Source of the DNA: Lactarius indigo | Taxonomy: Eukaryota > Basidiomycota > Agaricomycetes > Russulales > Russulaceae | Direction of reading: 5' to 3' | Assembly: GCA_025766275.1 (NCBI GenBank) | Contig: JAFKAC010000044.1 | Span: 372,001 to 436,000 of the forward strand | DNA length: 64,000 nt | Shown: in pieces, positions 52,619-64,000 of the stretch | Layout of the letters: each line of letters begins with the position of its first letter | Position numbering within the stretch: position 1 is the first letter of the stretch | The notes under the pieces: model-generated | Databases searched by the model: none | The model's input: only the letters and a program-made list of their open reading frames with translations | Told to the model about the DNA's origin: nothing | Program-made: the position numbers and the translations under genes

Positions 52619-55600
52619 ATGCCTAGGAGATCCAGGAGAAAAAATAACTCTCGAAGTGTTGACTCGGATGTTGAGGCTCAGCATCGGGCAGAAGGTGTGC
52701 ATTACAACTTTCCTTGTGCTCTCCACTCACTGTTCTTTACAAAGGGTCTACATCGGGAGGAGTTCACGAAATGAGCACCCTCACGTCCGGACGCAATGGT
52801 ACGGCCTCGGGGGCATCTGGAAGCAATCCACCCGTGAGGCAAGCGGACCGCAAAGATTGGTCTGGCTCGTCAACTCAATCGCAGGTCCAGGCTCAAAAAG
52901 GTGGACCCTCCAATTCTGGTGAAATCTCTAGCATCCTACTGGCTTTGGGTTTTTAGTAACACATTGCAAATAGGCGATGACCATCAACCCGGCGACAGTA
53001 GTACTCAGGCTCCCGATGACACCACCGAGCCTCGCGTGATTGGAGATTTCGACGACAGCGCCAACGCCCTGTGGTCTCTTCACAAGAAGGAAGCAAAGAG
53101 TCATGACGAAGCTCGAATTCAATCCCTAAAAGACAATATGGACGGTGTCCTCATATTTGTGTGTATCTACATTTGGCATTTTCTAGCCGAGCTGATGCGC
53201 CGTCGCCCAGGCCGGTTTATTCTCTGCTGCTCTCGTTTCCTTTATCACCGATAAGATTCACGATCTTCAAGTCGACCCTGCCCAGCAACTGGTCTATTAT
53301 CAGCAACAGAATGTTGCGCTACTCGCCCAGATCTCCAACAATGTCTCCTCTATCGCCAGTGCTATCGCCCCACGAGCGTCCACCCAGTCCACTCCACCTT
53401 CATCCTATCCCCCTTTCGCTCCAACCGCATCTGATGTCCGGATCAGCACCTTCTGGTTCATGAGCCTCGTGTTCAGCCTTTCCGCCGCGCTTCTCGCAAC
53501 GCTTGTCCAACAATGGGTGCGAGACTACATGCACGTGTTTCAGCGGTATAGCAATCCTCTGAAGAGCGCTCGACTGCGTCAATATCTATACGAAGGTGCA
53601 GAGGGATGGTATATGCCAGTGGTGGCGGAATCTGTGCCAGGCCTTGTCCACGTTTCCCTCTTCCTATTCTTCTTGGGTCTCGGTGACTCGCTCCTTAATC
53701 TAAACAGGACCGTTGGAGTCACCATCATCGTTCTGATTACCATTTGTGGGTTTCTTTACGCGCTGAGCACGTTTACTCCAATCGCGAACCCCCAATCTCC
53801 ATATCAAAACCCCTTCTCCCGCATGATCTGGTATCTGAAGCAGAAGGTCCACCCGCGACGTTTTTTCGATCGGAATGGTGCTCTTAAGATTGTGAGCTCG
53901 AACATGTCCGATGGGCGGGCGCAACTGGCGATGGAAGAGAACGAAGAACGCCAAGGTCGTGATGTTCAGGCAGTTCAATGGTTGATCGATAATAGCACAG
54001 AGGACGACGAGATGGAATCCTTTGTCATGGCTATACCCGGCACTTTTACCTCGAAACGGGGCATCAAAGTATGGAGCGATATTTCGAAAGTAAAGCGATA
54101 CGAAGACACGATCCCTAGGTCGAGTGGTCCGCACCTCACAGTCGGACCGCACCGCAATTCTCCACTTCCACAACACGCCGATCCTCGTAACTTCCTCCAT
54201 CACTTTAGACGTAATCTTGCCGCGAATGGCACCTCCCACTACCGCATGACGATGGCCCAGTCACCTAACGACCCTCATACAGCCATGTACGATCTTTGCA
54301 GACGAGTGCAGCACCTAGTCGATACGTGCAACAATCGCAGCCAATTTGCGAACGATGAATTGTGGCGCAAGCGCTCACGTGGCTGTGTTGAAACGGTGGC
54401 GTCACTCGTGTTCTATACTGATGTCGAGCTAGAACTGTTCGGGGACCTTGGAAGCTTGCTCAGTGAACTAGGCGAATTCGAGAAGACTCATGTACTATCA
54501 GCAACTCGATACAATGAGTCGTTTGTCACGCGCTGGACATACCTATCCCTTCTCGTCGTCACTCGAGGTATTTCAAATCACGGTACTATAGAAGGAAATG
54601 CGCGCGAAGCTATCGATCGCCTTTCACGGCTCCAAGTGGAAGACGACAGCGAGCAAACAAACCATGGTGACACTGATGAAAACGCCCTCGAGAATGCCCG
54701 AAGGATCGACAATCATTTCGAGACCGCGAGCCAATTTTTCACGCGTAAACTGTATGGTGCAATCAGACCGGGGGAGAGAGGGCTGGATGCGGTGAGGAAG
54801 GCCCTAGAAGATCACAAGGCCAGCATTTCCATGCTCGAACGCATTACCCGTGCGGCGCACCAGATGGAGTGGTTTGATACGTCCCTTTCTGAAGTCAGCA
54901 GTATCATCCGTTCCGTTGACCATGGTTTGAATGTAAACCTTCCTGGTGTAACTTTCGACGAGTTCAAAGAGACCGGACTTATCCAACCAACCCGATTCTT
55001 CAATCTTTCGGACGACGGACGGCAAGGATTCACACCCCAGTTCATATTCCTCTGTCAGCGCCTTCAACTTTTATGTTCCTACGCCCACGCATTCCGCGAC
55101 ATCCTCGACGAAAGAACCGATACCGTCCACGATAAGATCCTTGGCAGTCTGCATACCCTGTGGGACAACGCTAATCGTGGGCGATCAATTGTTCATCAAC
55201 AACACCTGATGGAACGGCAACTATGGCGCCTGCAAGATCTCCGTGACGGCCGTGGCTTCGGATTTTCGGTCGAACTTTTCTTCCTTGTTCTCCCGCAACT
55301 GTTATCCGCGGCATCGTCCCGGGACACCCACTCTGCCCTTTACATCAGAACGTTCAGAGACATCACATCCGACTGGAGGAACAAAGATTCTATCGGAACG
55401 CAGCGTGTCATTCTCAACCTCGTTTGCGACATAGCTACCCCTCGCCGTGGCATCTTTTCTAATCGCGATTACCCAGAATACATCACCAACGAGCTCCTGG
55501 TACTGTTGCAGAACACGGTGAATGGGCAGTTCGGTTCACATATTGACGATGCGATGTCGGACCTAGGGCGGCCCGATGTAGACAAGCCGTTTGCGGACAA

Positions 55601-55640
55601 GGCAAAGGCGGTTATCTCCCACTCACGCGCCCCCTCATAG
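52619..55640 (+). CDS. DUF6535 membrane protein, intact
   Basis: Four exons (52619-52694, 52745-52918, 52974-53158, 53211-55640) join in frame across three GT-AG introns of 50-55 nt. The N-terminus is basic then Ser/Gly-rich and disordered. The DUF6535 domain spans the end of exon 3 and start of exon 4: LWSLHKKEAKSHDEARI, then membrane segments AGLFSAALVSFITDK, FWFMSLVFSLSAALLATLV followed by QQWVRDYMHVFQRY, and two more hydrophobic stretches (VHVSLFLFFLGLGDSLL; VTIIVLITICGFLYAL). A long soluble C-terminal region of about 600 residues follows. DUF6535 proteins are abundant in agaricomycetes and their function is unknown. Confidence 0.92.
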
Positions 55641-56378
55641 TGTCTCGCAATGGCGGCCAGTACTGGTACCAATAGTTTTGCTTTCAGAACCAGAGACTCG
55701 CAATATATATACCCTGATCGATGATCCCTAACCTGTCGTATTAACGAGACTCAGAGAAATCATCCAAACTTATTCTAAAAGACATTGCTCACGCTATCCT
55801 AACGCGCGGATATAACAAGTAATAAAACGAAAGACATAAAGAAAAACCACAGGTCATATACGCAATGCTCGTGCTGCTAGGATATCAATTAAGTTAGTTA
55901 TTGATCTGATCTGAAAGAGATGGTTCGTCACAAGTGGTAAGATAAATAACAAACGCAAAGCAAAATATGGGGCCCGGGCAACTCGCGCCCTCTATCATAG
56001 CAATGCGGCAGGATATCGAGGTGTCTAGTATGCCAATAAAGCTACTGCCGATATCCAACAGGAGAGTATGCGCCTCCGCCCGCTACAGAGCACCATGCAC
56101 TCATCCCATTTCTCCTGCAACACGCGCCCACTCTGTCGGCGATGCGAGACGCGACCAGGAACCGCATCGTAGACATTGCTTGATAAGGCTTGCGGCGCGC
56201 GCTCTCCAGTTTGCGTACAGTTCTGCTACAGTACGTCGGCGCGATTATTGTAGAATTTTCAATTGGTCGCATCCCTTGAAAAACTTATCATACAGATAAC
56301 TAACGACAAGTAATCCCAACAGTTATGAAGCAAAGCCATAAGGCAAGCTACTTCTAAAGAGACATCTCGATCTCACAA
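55641..56378. other. Intergenic region between convergent genes
   Basis: No coding frame supported. It holds the 3' flanks of the DUF6535 gene and of gene 4, which face each other. Confidence 0.55.
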
Positions 56379-59360
56379 CTATCCCGACAGCAATTCACGG
56401 ACCATCCTGCTAATATCGTCGACAGTCATTTGTTGGCCATGCGTCGTGTTGGAATATATGCTATTGTGGATGCGTTGACGAGAGTAGGATCGTTCATAAG
56501 ACTCAAAGGCTACTTGGAGCTCCTTCCAAGTCGTCGTGAGAGCCAAGTCAGGCCTGAGAGTTATGTCAAACAACTCTCTCAAAACGCCAACGAGATCCAC
56601 GGTGTAAGCGATTAGGAGTCGTTGGACCGAGGGTCTACTCATTGTCAATAAAGTGAGAACGAATGGATGGACGGCAATGCGTACATGCTGCTTTCGAGCT
56701 GGGTTGTTGAGAGCCATTTCACAAAGACGTATGACAAGCCTAGGATAGCGACAGGTGGCGCAATAGGAGCGGGGGCAACAGTGACGAGGTCCACAAATTG
56801 GGAAATTATATCAACATTCGGAAGACTGAGAGAAATGTCAAAACTCCTCAGGTAGTACGCGTCGACACATACACTGAGACATTGGGTTTGGTATGGACGT
56901 CTTGAACAAGACATAACATCAGTTGTCGAAATTCGGGACTGTTGAGAACCTAATGACGGGCGCATGAGCCATACCAATGTAACCTGAATTTCAGTGATTT
57001 AGTACCTCGCCCTTGAAGTTCCAACAAGTTATAATATCTTTGTGGACCGCCTCGACGCAATCGCGAAGTAACATTTGTCCCGATTTAGGCACGCCACGCC
57101 GGTGAACCATGAGGGACTGTCTGTAATCTGAAATACCGTTATTTAAGCACGCGTGGTCGGACACTCGAAGTACATACAACTGATGCCCTTGCTTTCCAGA
57201 GATGAATAGACGTGAATAAGGTTGATGAATCCAAAAGCTTAGCCGAAACCCACGTGACGCAAGCATCAATTTTAACCGGGAGGCTTGTTCGTTGTGCTAT
57301 TGCCCACAGCACCCAAGCGTCGCCTTCGACTCGCTTCCTGACAACATCCCTAGTGACTTCAACAAGGGATGAAACATCCTCCTGATGACCCGGACGAACT
57401 AACAAGCGGTCAATACTAGAAATAGTACAATGGCGCAAATATACCTGAAACCGTGGCATAGGGCGGCATCGGGATCCCGAGGCGGTCCATCGTACGCTGG
57501 AGTGATTTCAGACAATCTTCAAACGCCTTCTGAGCCTCCTCCACGCCACGATCATGCAGACGAGTAGGGTCCATATGTGGGTGATCCTCTCGCAACTCAG
57601 CCTCTTTCGTCCTTACTAGTCGGTCGTACTGAGTGAACACGATCACAATGGGAACTGATTGATAATCACTGGTCGATTGAAGAGTAAAAGGACAGGGAGT
57701 CGAAAACGCACCTTGGTCCTTATGTGCAAATTGGAGCAGTTTCTCGTCCCCCGTCTCAAATACACGACCCCCAGCTGTCGGTGTCTCTGTGCAGAGCCTG
57801 ATGGCGGTGAAAGAGACATCGGTGGATTACAAAGGAGATTATCATACCATAATCCATGGATTCTTTCACCTAAGGGTAGTTGCTGTCGTGACCGTTGCTG
57901 AACAAATTTGCGTACAGTCTCGAAATTGGAGAGGTCTCCTGGTTCGAAGCCTTTAGAGTCGTGTAGAACGAAAAATTGGTTTTCCGGTGACACGAATTCT
58001 TGTTGGATATCTGCTTCTCCGGGTTTATTGTCCTCAACATGCTACAACAGAGGGCGATCAGTCGTCGTTAGCTGGAGACGACAAGATCTTACTGCGGCGT
58101 CGATACCGAATACACGGTTAATCAGAGATGACTTGCCAACACCAGACTAAAGATAAATTAGCGTTGACGGAACGAGTCTCAAGAGAAACAACAGAGGACA
58201 ACTGACCCGACCAACTGATAAAATACGAAATCTAAATGACTCAGGTGAGTAATAACAACTCGGCTTCCGACCAGTGTACCGACCGCTCAACAGCCTTGAG
58301 GATATCATCGATAGTGTTTTCGCGCTCGGTGGCGATTGAGGTAGAGGGGCCTGACTGGTGTGCTCTAGTCTTTGTAACTTCATCGGGGTTACGAGCCTTC
58401 TCGGTAAGTGATGCCTCTACACGAGCACCCGCTGGTGGTGGCGGTGACATTGAAGCGTTAGTTTTGACGGGAATGTGACTCGTCAGATGTGACCGAGGCA
58501 CGGCGGAGGTGGCAACGTCTACAGTTTCTGTGTCCTGGGCAAGGCCTCGGGCCTTATAGGGGTCAGCGGGATTTTCAGTAGGAGGGTTATCAACTTCGGA
58601 GACGCGGATCGTGGGATCGGTGGGTAGGCCTGGAGAGGGTGACGTGTTCCCCGACACAGTGACCTTTAGGTGGACTTTGACCGGCTGCGTCGACTGTCCA
58701 GCTTGTTTATTATTGCCCTTGCTAAGGTCAAAAGAAAGATCTGTTTGAGACGAGAGATGTTCAGCTCATCGAATGAGCGAGAATTCCGGTAAAGTACGGA
58801 CCACTTGTGGGCCCGAGAGGTAGTAGTATCTCATGTGTTCCAATAAGGATATCGTGATGTAAGAACCGCTTCGCATGAAGATGTAGCTTAAGGCGTGAAG
58901 GCGGCTGTACAAAACTGAGCAGACTTCTCAGCCGAAAAATAGTATTAAGAAAGGATGTCTTACAAGGCATCAAGTTTCTGGTTCCATGACACCGTCTCCC
59001 CGTCAATCTTAACGCTTGCTGACTTGACCGTTGTCTCCTGACAGGTCACAGTGACGAAAACCCGCCTCTTCATGCCCAGCCATCTCTTAACATGAGGGAG
59101 GTTGTGCGCTCTGAGAACTAAGAAAGAGATCGAATGAAGTCAAAAAGCTAGGATATGTGCGCGTACTAGTCACTTCAACACGTAGCCTGGACGGACTTCC
59201 ATGCGTTTCGGTGGTCTGAGCGCTGTCCGAGGATGGTTTTGAATCGAATGTCGCTACAAAAAGAAAGATCGACGCACGTCGAGGGACCCGGGCTGGAGTA
59301 ATGAATCAGCAATGGGAAAGTTACTGGTCAGTGACCCTTACGCACGGGCGTGCCATGATA
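56379..59360 (-). CDS. C2-GTPase-helical protein (gene 4)
   Basis: The minus-strand exons encode, in order: a C2-like domain (RLRVEV, then LRAHNLPHVKRWLGMKRRVF, SASVKIDGETVSWNQKLDAL, and after a short intron SRLKLHLHAKRFLHHDILIG; 59215-58780). A Pro/Thr-rich linker follows, ending ENTIDDILKAVERSV (58657-58250). The P-loop is SGVGKSSLINRVFGIDAA (near 58090-58145), G3 is FFVLHDSKGFEPGD (near 57945-57985) and G4 is VIVFTQYDRLVRTKE (near 57600-57645). A C-terminal helical region of several exons ends at 56379 (VHKDIITCWNFKGEVLN; VDLVGVLRELFDITLRPDLA). GT-AG introns of about 45-60 nt fit throughout. The first exon is uncertain; an ATG near 59355 is a candidate. It looks intact. Confidence 0.75.
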
Positions 59361-59634
59361 TCTCGTGCCAGGACGTAAGCGGGTATAAAGGAACTCGAAT
59401 ATTGTTCTGACGGTTAGAGGGTGGCGGGCGTTGAGCTCAGCTTGACGCGCTTTCCGAGGTGAAGTTGGTACGGTTGGAAGGAGAGAATGACATATACGCG
59501 TGTGGTTCAAATGATTGAAATAATTGTCACTACAGAGGAGGGAAAGTGGCGATAGAAGACCACCACCAAAAAAGGAAGCTGGCGGTCGATGGGATCAATC
59601 AACCGGCGACTCTCACTTCTCAAACCCAACAAAC

Positions 59635-60725
59635 ATGGGAAACAAATACTCTAAGCCCCACCATCGGCTGCCTAAGGTCAACGTCCAGTCGGATGAGATC
59701 ACTTCGATCAGTGAATCTTCCCGTCCAAACGCAGGTTCCCCGATGGACGCAAATAAATCTCATCGTCAACTCCCAAAGATCAAATTCCGGATCCTCATTA
59801 TAGGACGTGCAGATGCTGGCAAAACCTCCATTTTGCAGAGAGTGTGCGATACTACGGACAGTCCAGCTGTTTTCCGGGGAAACGAGGAAGTACGCAGTCC
59901 AATCCTTTTTTAACCTTACTTGCCTGGTCTAACTGCTCCCATAGGTTCAACTTGACCCGTCTACGGACGTTGGTGACACTCGCACTTCGTTCCTTGTCGG
60001 TGCCTGATTCTTGAGCTAGCGTGGCGAGCACGGTATCGAAGATGAACTTGTGTTCTCCAATCATGACAATTACATTTTTCACGATTCCTGTGGAATAGAG
60101 GCTGGTAGCAACGAAGAACTGACAGTCGTACAGGAATTCATCCGACAAAGGTCTGGACAAAGTCGGTTGCAAGACAGATTGCATGCAATATGGTTTACAC
60201 TCTCAACTGTTCGCCGTTATACGAATGCTGATGGTCATAATTTAAAGGTTCTGCATCCCAATGGACAACCAACGACCAGAGCTGGATCTGAAATACTTCA
60301 AGGACATTTGCCCTGACAGGAATGGTACGTTTTCGTGAACATTCGTGACGGTGTTTAATGTATCAATCCCAAGTCCCTGTCATTGCGGTATTCACCAAGT
60401 ACGACCAATTTCTGCGTAACGTGAAAATGCATTTGGAGGATTATGGAAACACAGAAAACGTATCTGATGCGGCCGAGAGACAATTTAAAGAGCACTACCT
60501 GCGTCACCTTGACGATGGCGTGAGGTTCGTGCGATTGGAAAGTCCGGTCAGCACCAAATGTGGAGGCCGCGTGCTAACCTTCTTATAAAAGGGATGCACA
60601 AGCCAGAAACGCGCTGCGATGCTCTTCTCGAAAAGACAGTCGAAGTGTTGAATGAGGATGTCGGCGCCTTGATGCTCTCGGCTGTGCAGAGGGATTTGGA
60701 ACCCAGCATTAATGTGGCGCCTTGA
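59635..60725 (+). CDS. P-loop GTPase with N-myristoylation signal (gene 5)
   Basis: Exons 59635-59889, 59945-59968, 60020-60192, 60248-60324, 60374-60541 and 60592-60725 join in frame; the internal boundaries match gene 1. The product begins MGNKYSK, a strong N-myristoylation pattern (Gly2, Ser6, Lys7). G1 is GRADAGKTS, G3 is FHDSCG and G4 is FTKYDQF. The C-terminal exon encodes RCDALLEKTVEVLNEDVGAL and stops at TGA where genes 1 and 2 run on into the exon before their arrays. The protein would be about 277 residues. I see no microexon array after it. The TGA could be a later nonsense change that shortened an ancestral longer gene. Confidence 0.82.
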
Positions 60726-61870
60726 GGGGAATACTCGCGGTATGTTTTGAACATGGCCAGGTTGGCTTCAATGACAGTGATGTCCACGACATCAATGGCC
60801 TTTTTATTTCCTAAGTCAAACAATATATAGGTAAATTTCGCCATCTAAAATTTCCCGATTCTCGGCTTGTCTAATGTGTTCGTACAGGTCTGGGAAGAGC
60901 ACATAAACAAGAACAGTGAGTAAATTCCTTTTGCCTATCTTTCATATGCGACACACGAACAACCCTACAGAGATGAAGGTGTCATAGAAGCTCTGGTTAA
61001 CACTGTACAAGGCCAATTAGACCACCATTAGAGATAGAGGCATACCAGACGCCGGCAACCGGTCTAGCATAGAAGACGTTCAATTAGGGTCCTCCGGAAC
61101 TAACTTTACTGTTAGGAGGCAGGAGTTCGGTGATGTTTTTGTATATTTCTGTATTTCTGTAAATGTGACAGGCGCGGATGTGTGGCTGTGAAAACGCAAT
61201 TGGCCGTAGGGCGTGACGACGCTAGCCTGAGCAAAGCAAAGGAATGCAAAAGACGATAGTCGTACCAGGCGAACAAACCGCGACTCCGAGTCGATGAGCA
61301 TTCGAGTCAATCGATGAACGTCGAAGAACCGTGGCAAACGCTTTGTTGGTATGTTCTTTCCTCATCTCCAAAACCTGCCGTTCAACTCGACGTCATCGCC
61401 CGATTTCACAACGCACAGGGGAGCTACAGGCACATGGCAGAAGCGCAAACAAGGCTCGCGCCCATGTCGCGCCTCGTCGACCATATCGTTCTGCTCGCCA
61501 TTCCGTTGGCGTGCACCTCCTGCCTGTCACAAGCGTCGAGTGTGAGTTCCTTCTTCTGCACAAGACGATACGGACATGATCTTGAGCGCGCTACTACAGG
61601 TCTGCATCGCCAAAGTCTATTTTGCGGACGAGACAAGCGCGACACGACACGTGACGCAGGTTGCTGGTGAATGTATTCTCGGTTGTTGCCAACAGCCACT
61701 GACAACAGTGATCGCATCGTGCCGTGGCCTTCGCGACGAGGAACCTAGGCCCTTGTGCTTGTGCGCTGGACCACGGAGTCAAGAGTTGTTGATCGCTTTA
61801 CAATAATCCCGTTCTTGATCGTGATTCACACGATCGATGGGTTCTGATCGAAGCTTACAGTATAATATTT
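60726..61870. other. Region without a supported gene
   Basis: Downstream of gene 5 there are splice-like sequences (for example ACAGTGAGTAAAT near 60915) that may be remnants of the lost 3' exons. Short frames on both strands near 61080-61720 show no known domain. Confidence 0.4.
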
Positions 61871-61879
61871 CCGTAATCG

Positions 61880-62460
61880 GCGACTTTCGCACAACTGTTT
61901 TCCTTCGTCTCTTGCCCGGCCGACTGCACCTCGCAGGAGAGGACATCGTGTACGTCTATATTCCCCACCTTTCTTTGCACTTGCTCCACCTCTTTTGGCC
62001 AGGAACTTCATGGGGGATACCTCACGCGCCGTATGCATCTTCAGCTGGCCATGGATACCCAGGAACCAGCGCGTCTTCCATCTCCTCCCTTGGCATCCTC
62101 CTTGCGCCGTGGTGGACCTTGCACCCGCGCCCTTGGCACCACATCCATGCACTCAAAACCCTTGTGCATAAGCCTAGACGTATGGGAGCCTGCGTCGCGG
62201 TTCTTCGAGCTACGTAAGGCACATTTCACAGCAGATCTGGGTGGTGCCAGCACGTGGCGTAGGCGGTGTGAGGGACTCGATTTACGATGGCGGGGCCGTG
62301 CGCAGCAACGACGGGTACTAGGTGAGTTTCATTCTTTCTATTCACGAGAGTTTCTAACCAATTCGCGATACGACACGACAGCACCATATATCCAGCTCCC
62401 TGGTGCTGCACCTCCCCAACGCTCTACTCGTGCTGGGACCATCGTCGCTTACGGTAACCA
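61880..62460. pseudogene. Second copy of the unidentified relic at 34.1-34.7 kb
   Basis: Shares GGCCGACTGCACCTC, GGACATCGTGTACGTCT, ACTCAAAACCCTTGTGC and a TTCGAGCT box in the same order as 34.1-34.6 kb. Frames are broken in both copies, so the parent gene cannot be named. Confidence 0.4.
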
Positions 62461-63660
62461 GTGAATACTCAAATACCCGTGGCGACACAGTACTGGTGCG
62501 CAGCCTTAGCAGCCTCGATGCGCGCTTCGTCGAGTGACTCGCGGAGGAGTATGCTGGTGGCGTACGCGTGTCCGTGCGCCGTGGGTGGCGGGTCGTCGCC
62601 GTCGTGGTCGTGGTCGTGTCACTTATGAATGTACTCCCTGTATCTTTCATTTTCTACAGTGCATTGTATAGACGGACGACTCCTGGTACCACGCGGACTG
62701 GACGGTGAAATGCCATACATATCCCTTTGTCTCTTTCTCTTGAACTGTCTTTTCTCTCTGTTGTAGTCTTCTATCTAAAATACGCCGTGCATGGAGCTCC
62801 CAGTCTGATATTTGGAGGATGTGTAAAGCCTGGAGTACTACAATTAGGTCATGCGCTCTGCAAGCAATGCGGGCATGTAGGCGAAAATCGCGGGGCGGCG
62901 TTATAGTAGGGCGTTTAGCGCGTCCGAGCCTAGTCTCCGAGTCTTGGCCACGGCCGTGCGGGACCCGCGAATGGCTCGAGAAGGCGGTGTACTGTAGTTA
63001 GCACGCAATAGATCGGCGGACTGAGAGAGCAAACACTACGACTTGCGATGTCAGTCACTGGGCAGTACAGTACTTTGGTTTGACCACCCGGGCCTATCCC
63101 TGTCAAATCCATCTTGGCTACTGTAATCTGTAGGGCTCGTCACATATCGCTCTAGATATATTCCTTGACAATAAACTACTCGGGATGTAATAGTGTGAGC
63201 GCCGGTACTGTAACTGTAGCAGGATGAGAAAGGACAGCTTCGTGATCTAGTCAGGCTAATCCGGGCTTTTTTGGAGACCGGTATATTGACTCGGACGCAC
63301 CATCACCCATGGGATTCCTGCGTTAGGCTTCCGAGGCCATATCTTTTGTTCTCTGGCCTGGCCAGGACCTTCAAGAGCTCCAGGACTAGAGCGGAATTTT
63401 CACTGTGTTTGTTTCAGTTTTCCGCGGAGTTGGTCACTACAGTAAGGCAGTTCTTTCGGAGCCAAGACAACACAAATGACAAATGGCATTTCCCACCCTC
63501 TCACCAACTCATACAATCTTCTTTTGCTACTGATGACGGCTTTAGAGTCCCGGAGGAAACCTAGCGGTTTTCTCGGCTCGATCCTTCTGTGAGAGGAGGC
63601 GATTTGCGGTGACAATGCACCGATTGGCTTCGAGGCTGTGGGTACTAATGCCACATGCCG
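62461..63660. other. Region without a supported gene
   Basis: Contains a GTCGTGGTCGTGGTCGTG simple repeat near 62600-62617 and short frames on both strands (one of 97 codons at 63271-63564) with no recognised domain. Confidence 0.4.
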
Positions 63661-63668
63661 GCTTTGAT

Positions 63669-63977
63669 CTAGTTTAGAGTGAGTATGTGCAAAGCCTTGT
63701 TGCGAAACTCATATCGACATGGGCAGTCGATGTTGTAGTAGCCTCGGTCCTGCTCGAACCGGATCATGCATTCGCCGATGGAGGCATGCCCTACTAGTAC
63801 TGCGGGGTGGCTGCTGTAAATGACGTTGAAGGGCTCGATGCACCGATGAGCGCAGATCCGTGACTCGGTGTTGCCCTTGTTTTCAACTGGAGCAGTGCCT
63901 CCGCTGGCAGTTGGAAATACACCGCGCTTTTGTCTCGATCTTATCTTCTCTTCCCCATCCTTATGCATTACCTTCAC
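63669..63977 (-). CDS. Unidentified Cys/His-containing open frame at the right edge
   Basis: A 102-codon frame with ICAHRCIEPFNVIYSSHPAV and IDCPCRYEFRNKAL. The even distribution of Cys and His suggests a real, perhaps metal-binding, protein or terminal exon whose 5' part lies beyond 64000. No family is recognised. Confidence 0.35.
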   Translation of the reverse strand: MKVMHKDGEEKIRSRQKRGVFPTASGGTAPVENKGNTESRICAHRCIEPFNVIYSSHPAVLVGHASIGECMIRFEQDRGYYNIDCPCRYEFRNKALHILTLN

Positions 63978-64000
63978 TCCTCTCGCACAGGACGGCTGTC

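Noticed and set aside
53700..54239. Minus-strand 179-codon frame
   Set aside because: It is antisense to the DUF6535 gene, which has multi-exon support and recognised domain features.
1..64000. tRNA or rRNA genes
   Set aside because: No cloverleaf with conserved A/B-box sequence or rRNA core sequence was noticed; a dedicated scan could not be run.

Overview
This window looks like nuclear DNA of an agaricomycete fungus, most likely a Rhizoctonia/Ceratobasidium-type genome. The evidence is short GT-AG introns (about 50-65 nt) with CTRAY branch points, a DUF6535 gene, several P-loop GTPases of a family expanded in these fungi, chromodomain Ty3/gypsy elements and a Mutator-like transposon. It is an accessory, repeat-rich region with few ordinary housekeeping genes and many decayed gene copies.

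Layout. 1-4901: the 5' two thirds of a minus-strand Ty3/gypsy element that runs off the left edge. 5139-12858: a complete, young chromodomain Ty3/gypsy element with 480-bp LTRs differing by one base and a CAGAA target duplication. 13.5-19.5 kb: decayed genes (a coiled-coil protein, an F-box/LRR-like gene, a circularly permuted nucleolar GTPase). 19.55-26.53 kb: a minus-strand GTPase gene carrying a 4.45-kb tandem array. 26.9-34.8 kb: decayed gene copies again. 35.0-39.1 kb: a second copy of the GTPase gene with a shorter array. 39.6-42.4 kb: a block nearly identical to 26.9-29.7 kb. 42406-48086: a Mutator-like element with 236-bp terminal inverted repeats and a 9-bp target duplication. 48.1-49.5 kb: another decayed nucleolar GTPase. 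50.1-60.7 kb: three further GTPase genes and an intact DUF6535 membrane protein gene. 60.7-64 kb: mostly nothing recognisable.

The main observation is the structure of the two arrays. Read on the minus strand, every ~68-bp unit contains an acceptor (AG), exactly three variable bases, a donor (GTGAGT or close variant), and inside the ~65-nt spacer a GCTGAC-type branch point about 24 nt before the next AG. The upstream GTPase exon ends in phase 0 on a TGG codon in both genes, and the downstream exon starts in phase 0. The arrays therefore read as 67 and 27 consecutive one-codon microexons (plus a terminal TTT microexon in each), separated by phase-0 introns. None of the 94 array codons is a stop, unit length varies by bases not divisible by three, and the three exonic bases are far more variable than the intron interiors. 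If transcripts are spliced this way, the gene makes a GTPase with a hypervariable, frame-neutral tail in which any number of codons could be included. I know of no description of such a system. A different exon-intron tandem array (three introns with 59-nt exons between) lies inside the Mutator-like element.

All gene models were built by eye from splice consensus and comparison between the copies inside this window. No search, alignment program or RNA data was available.
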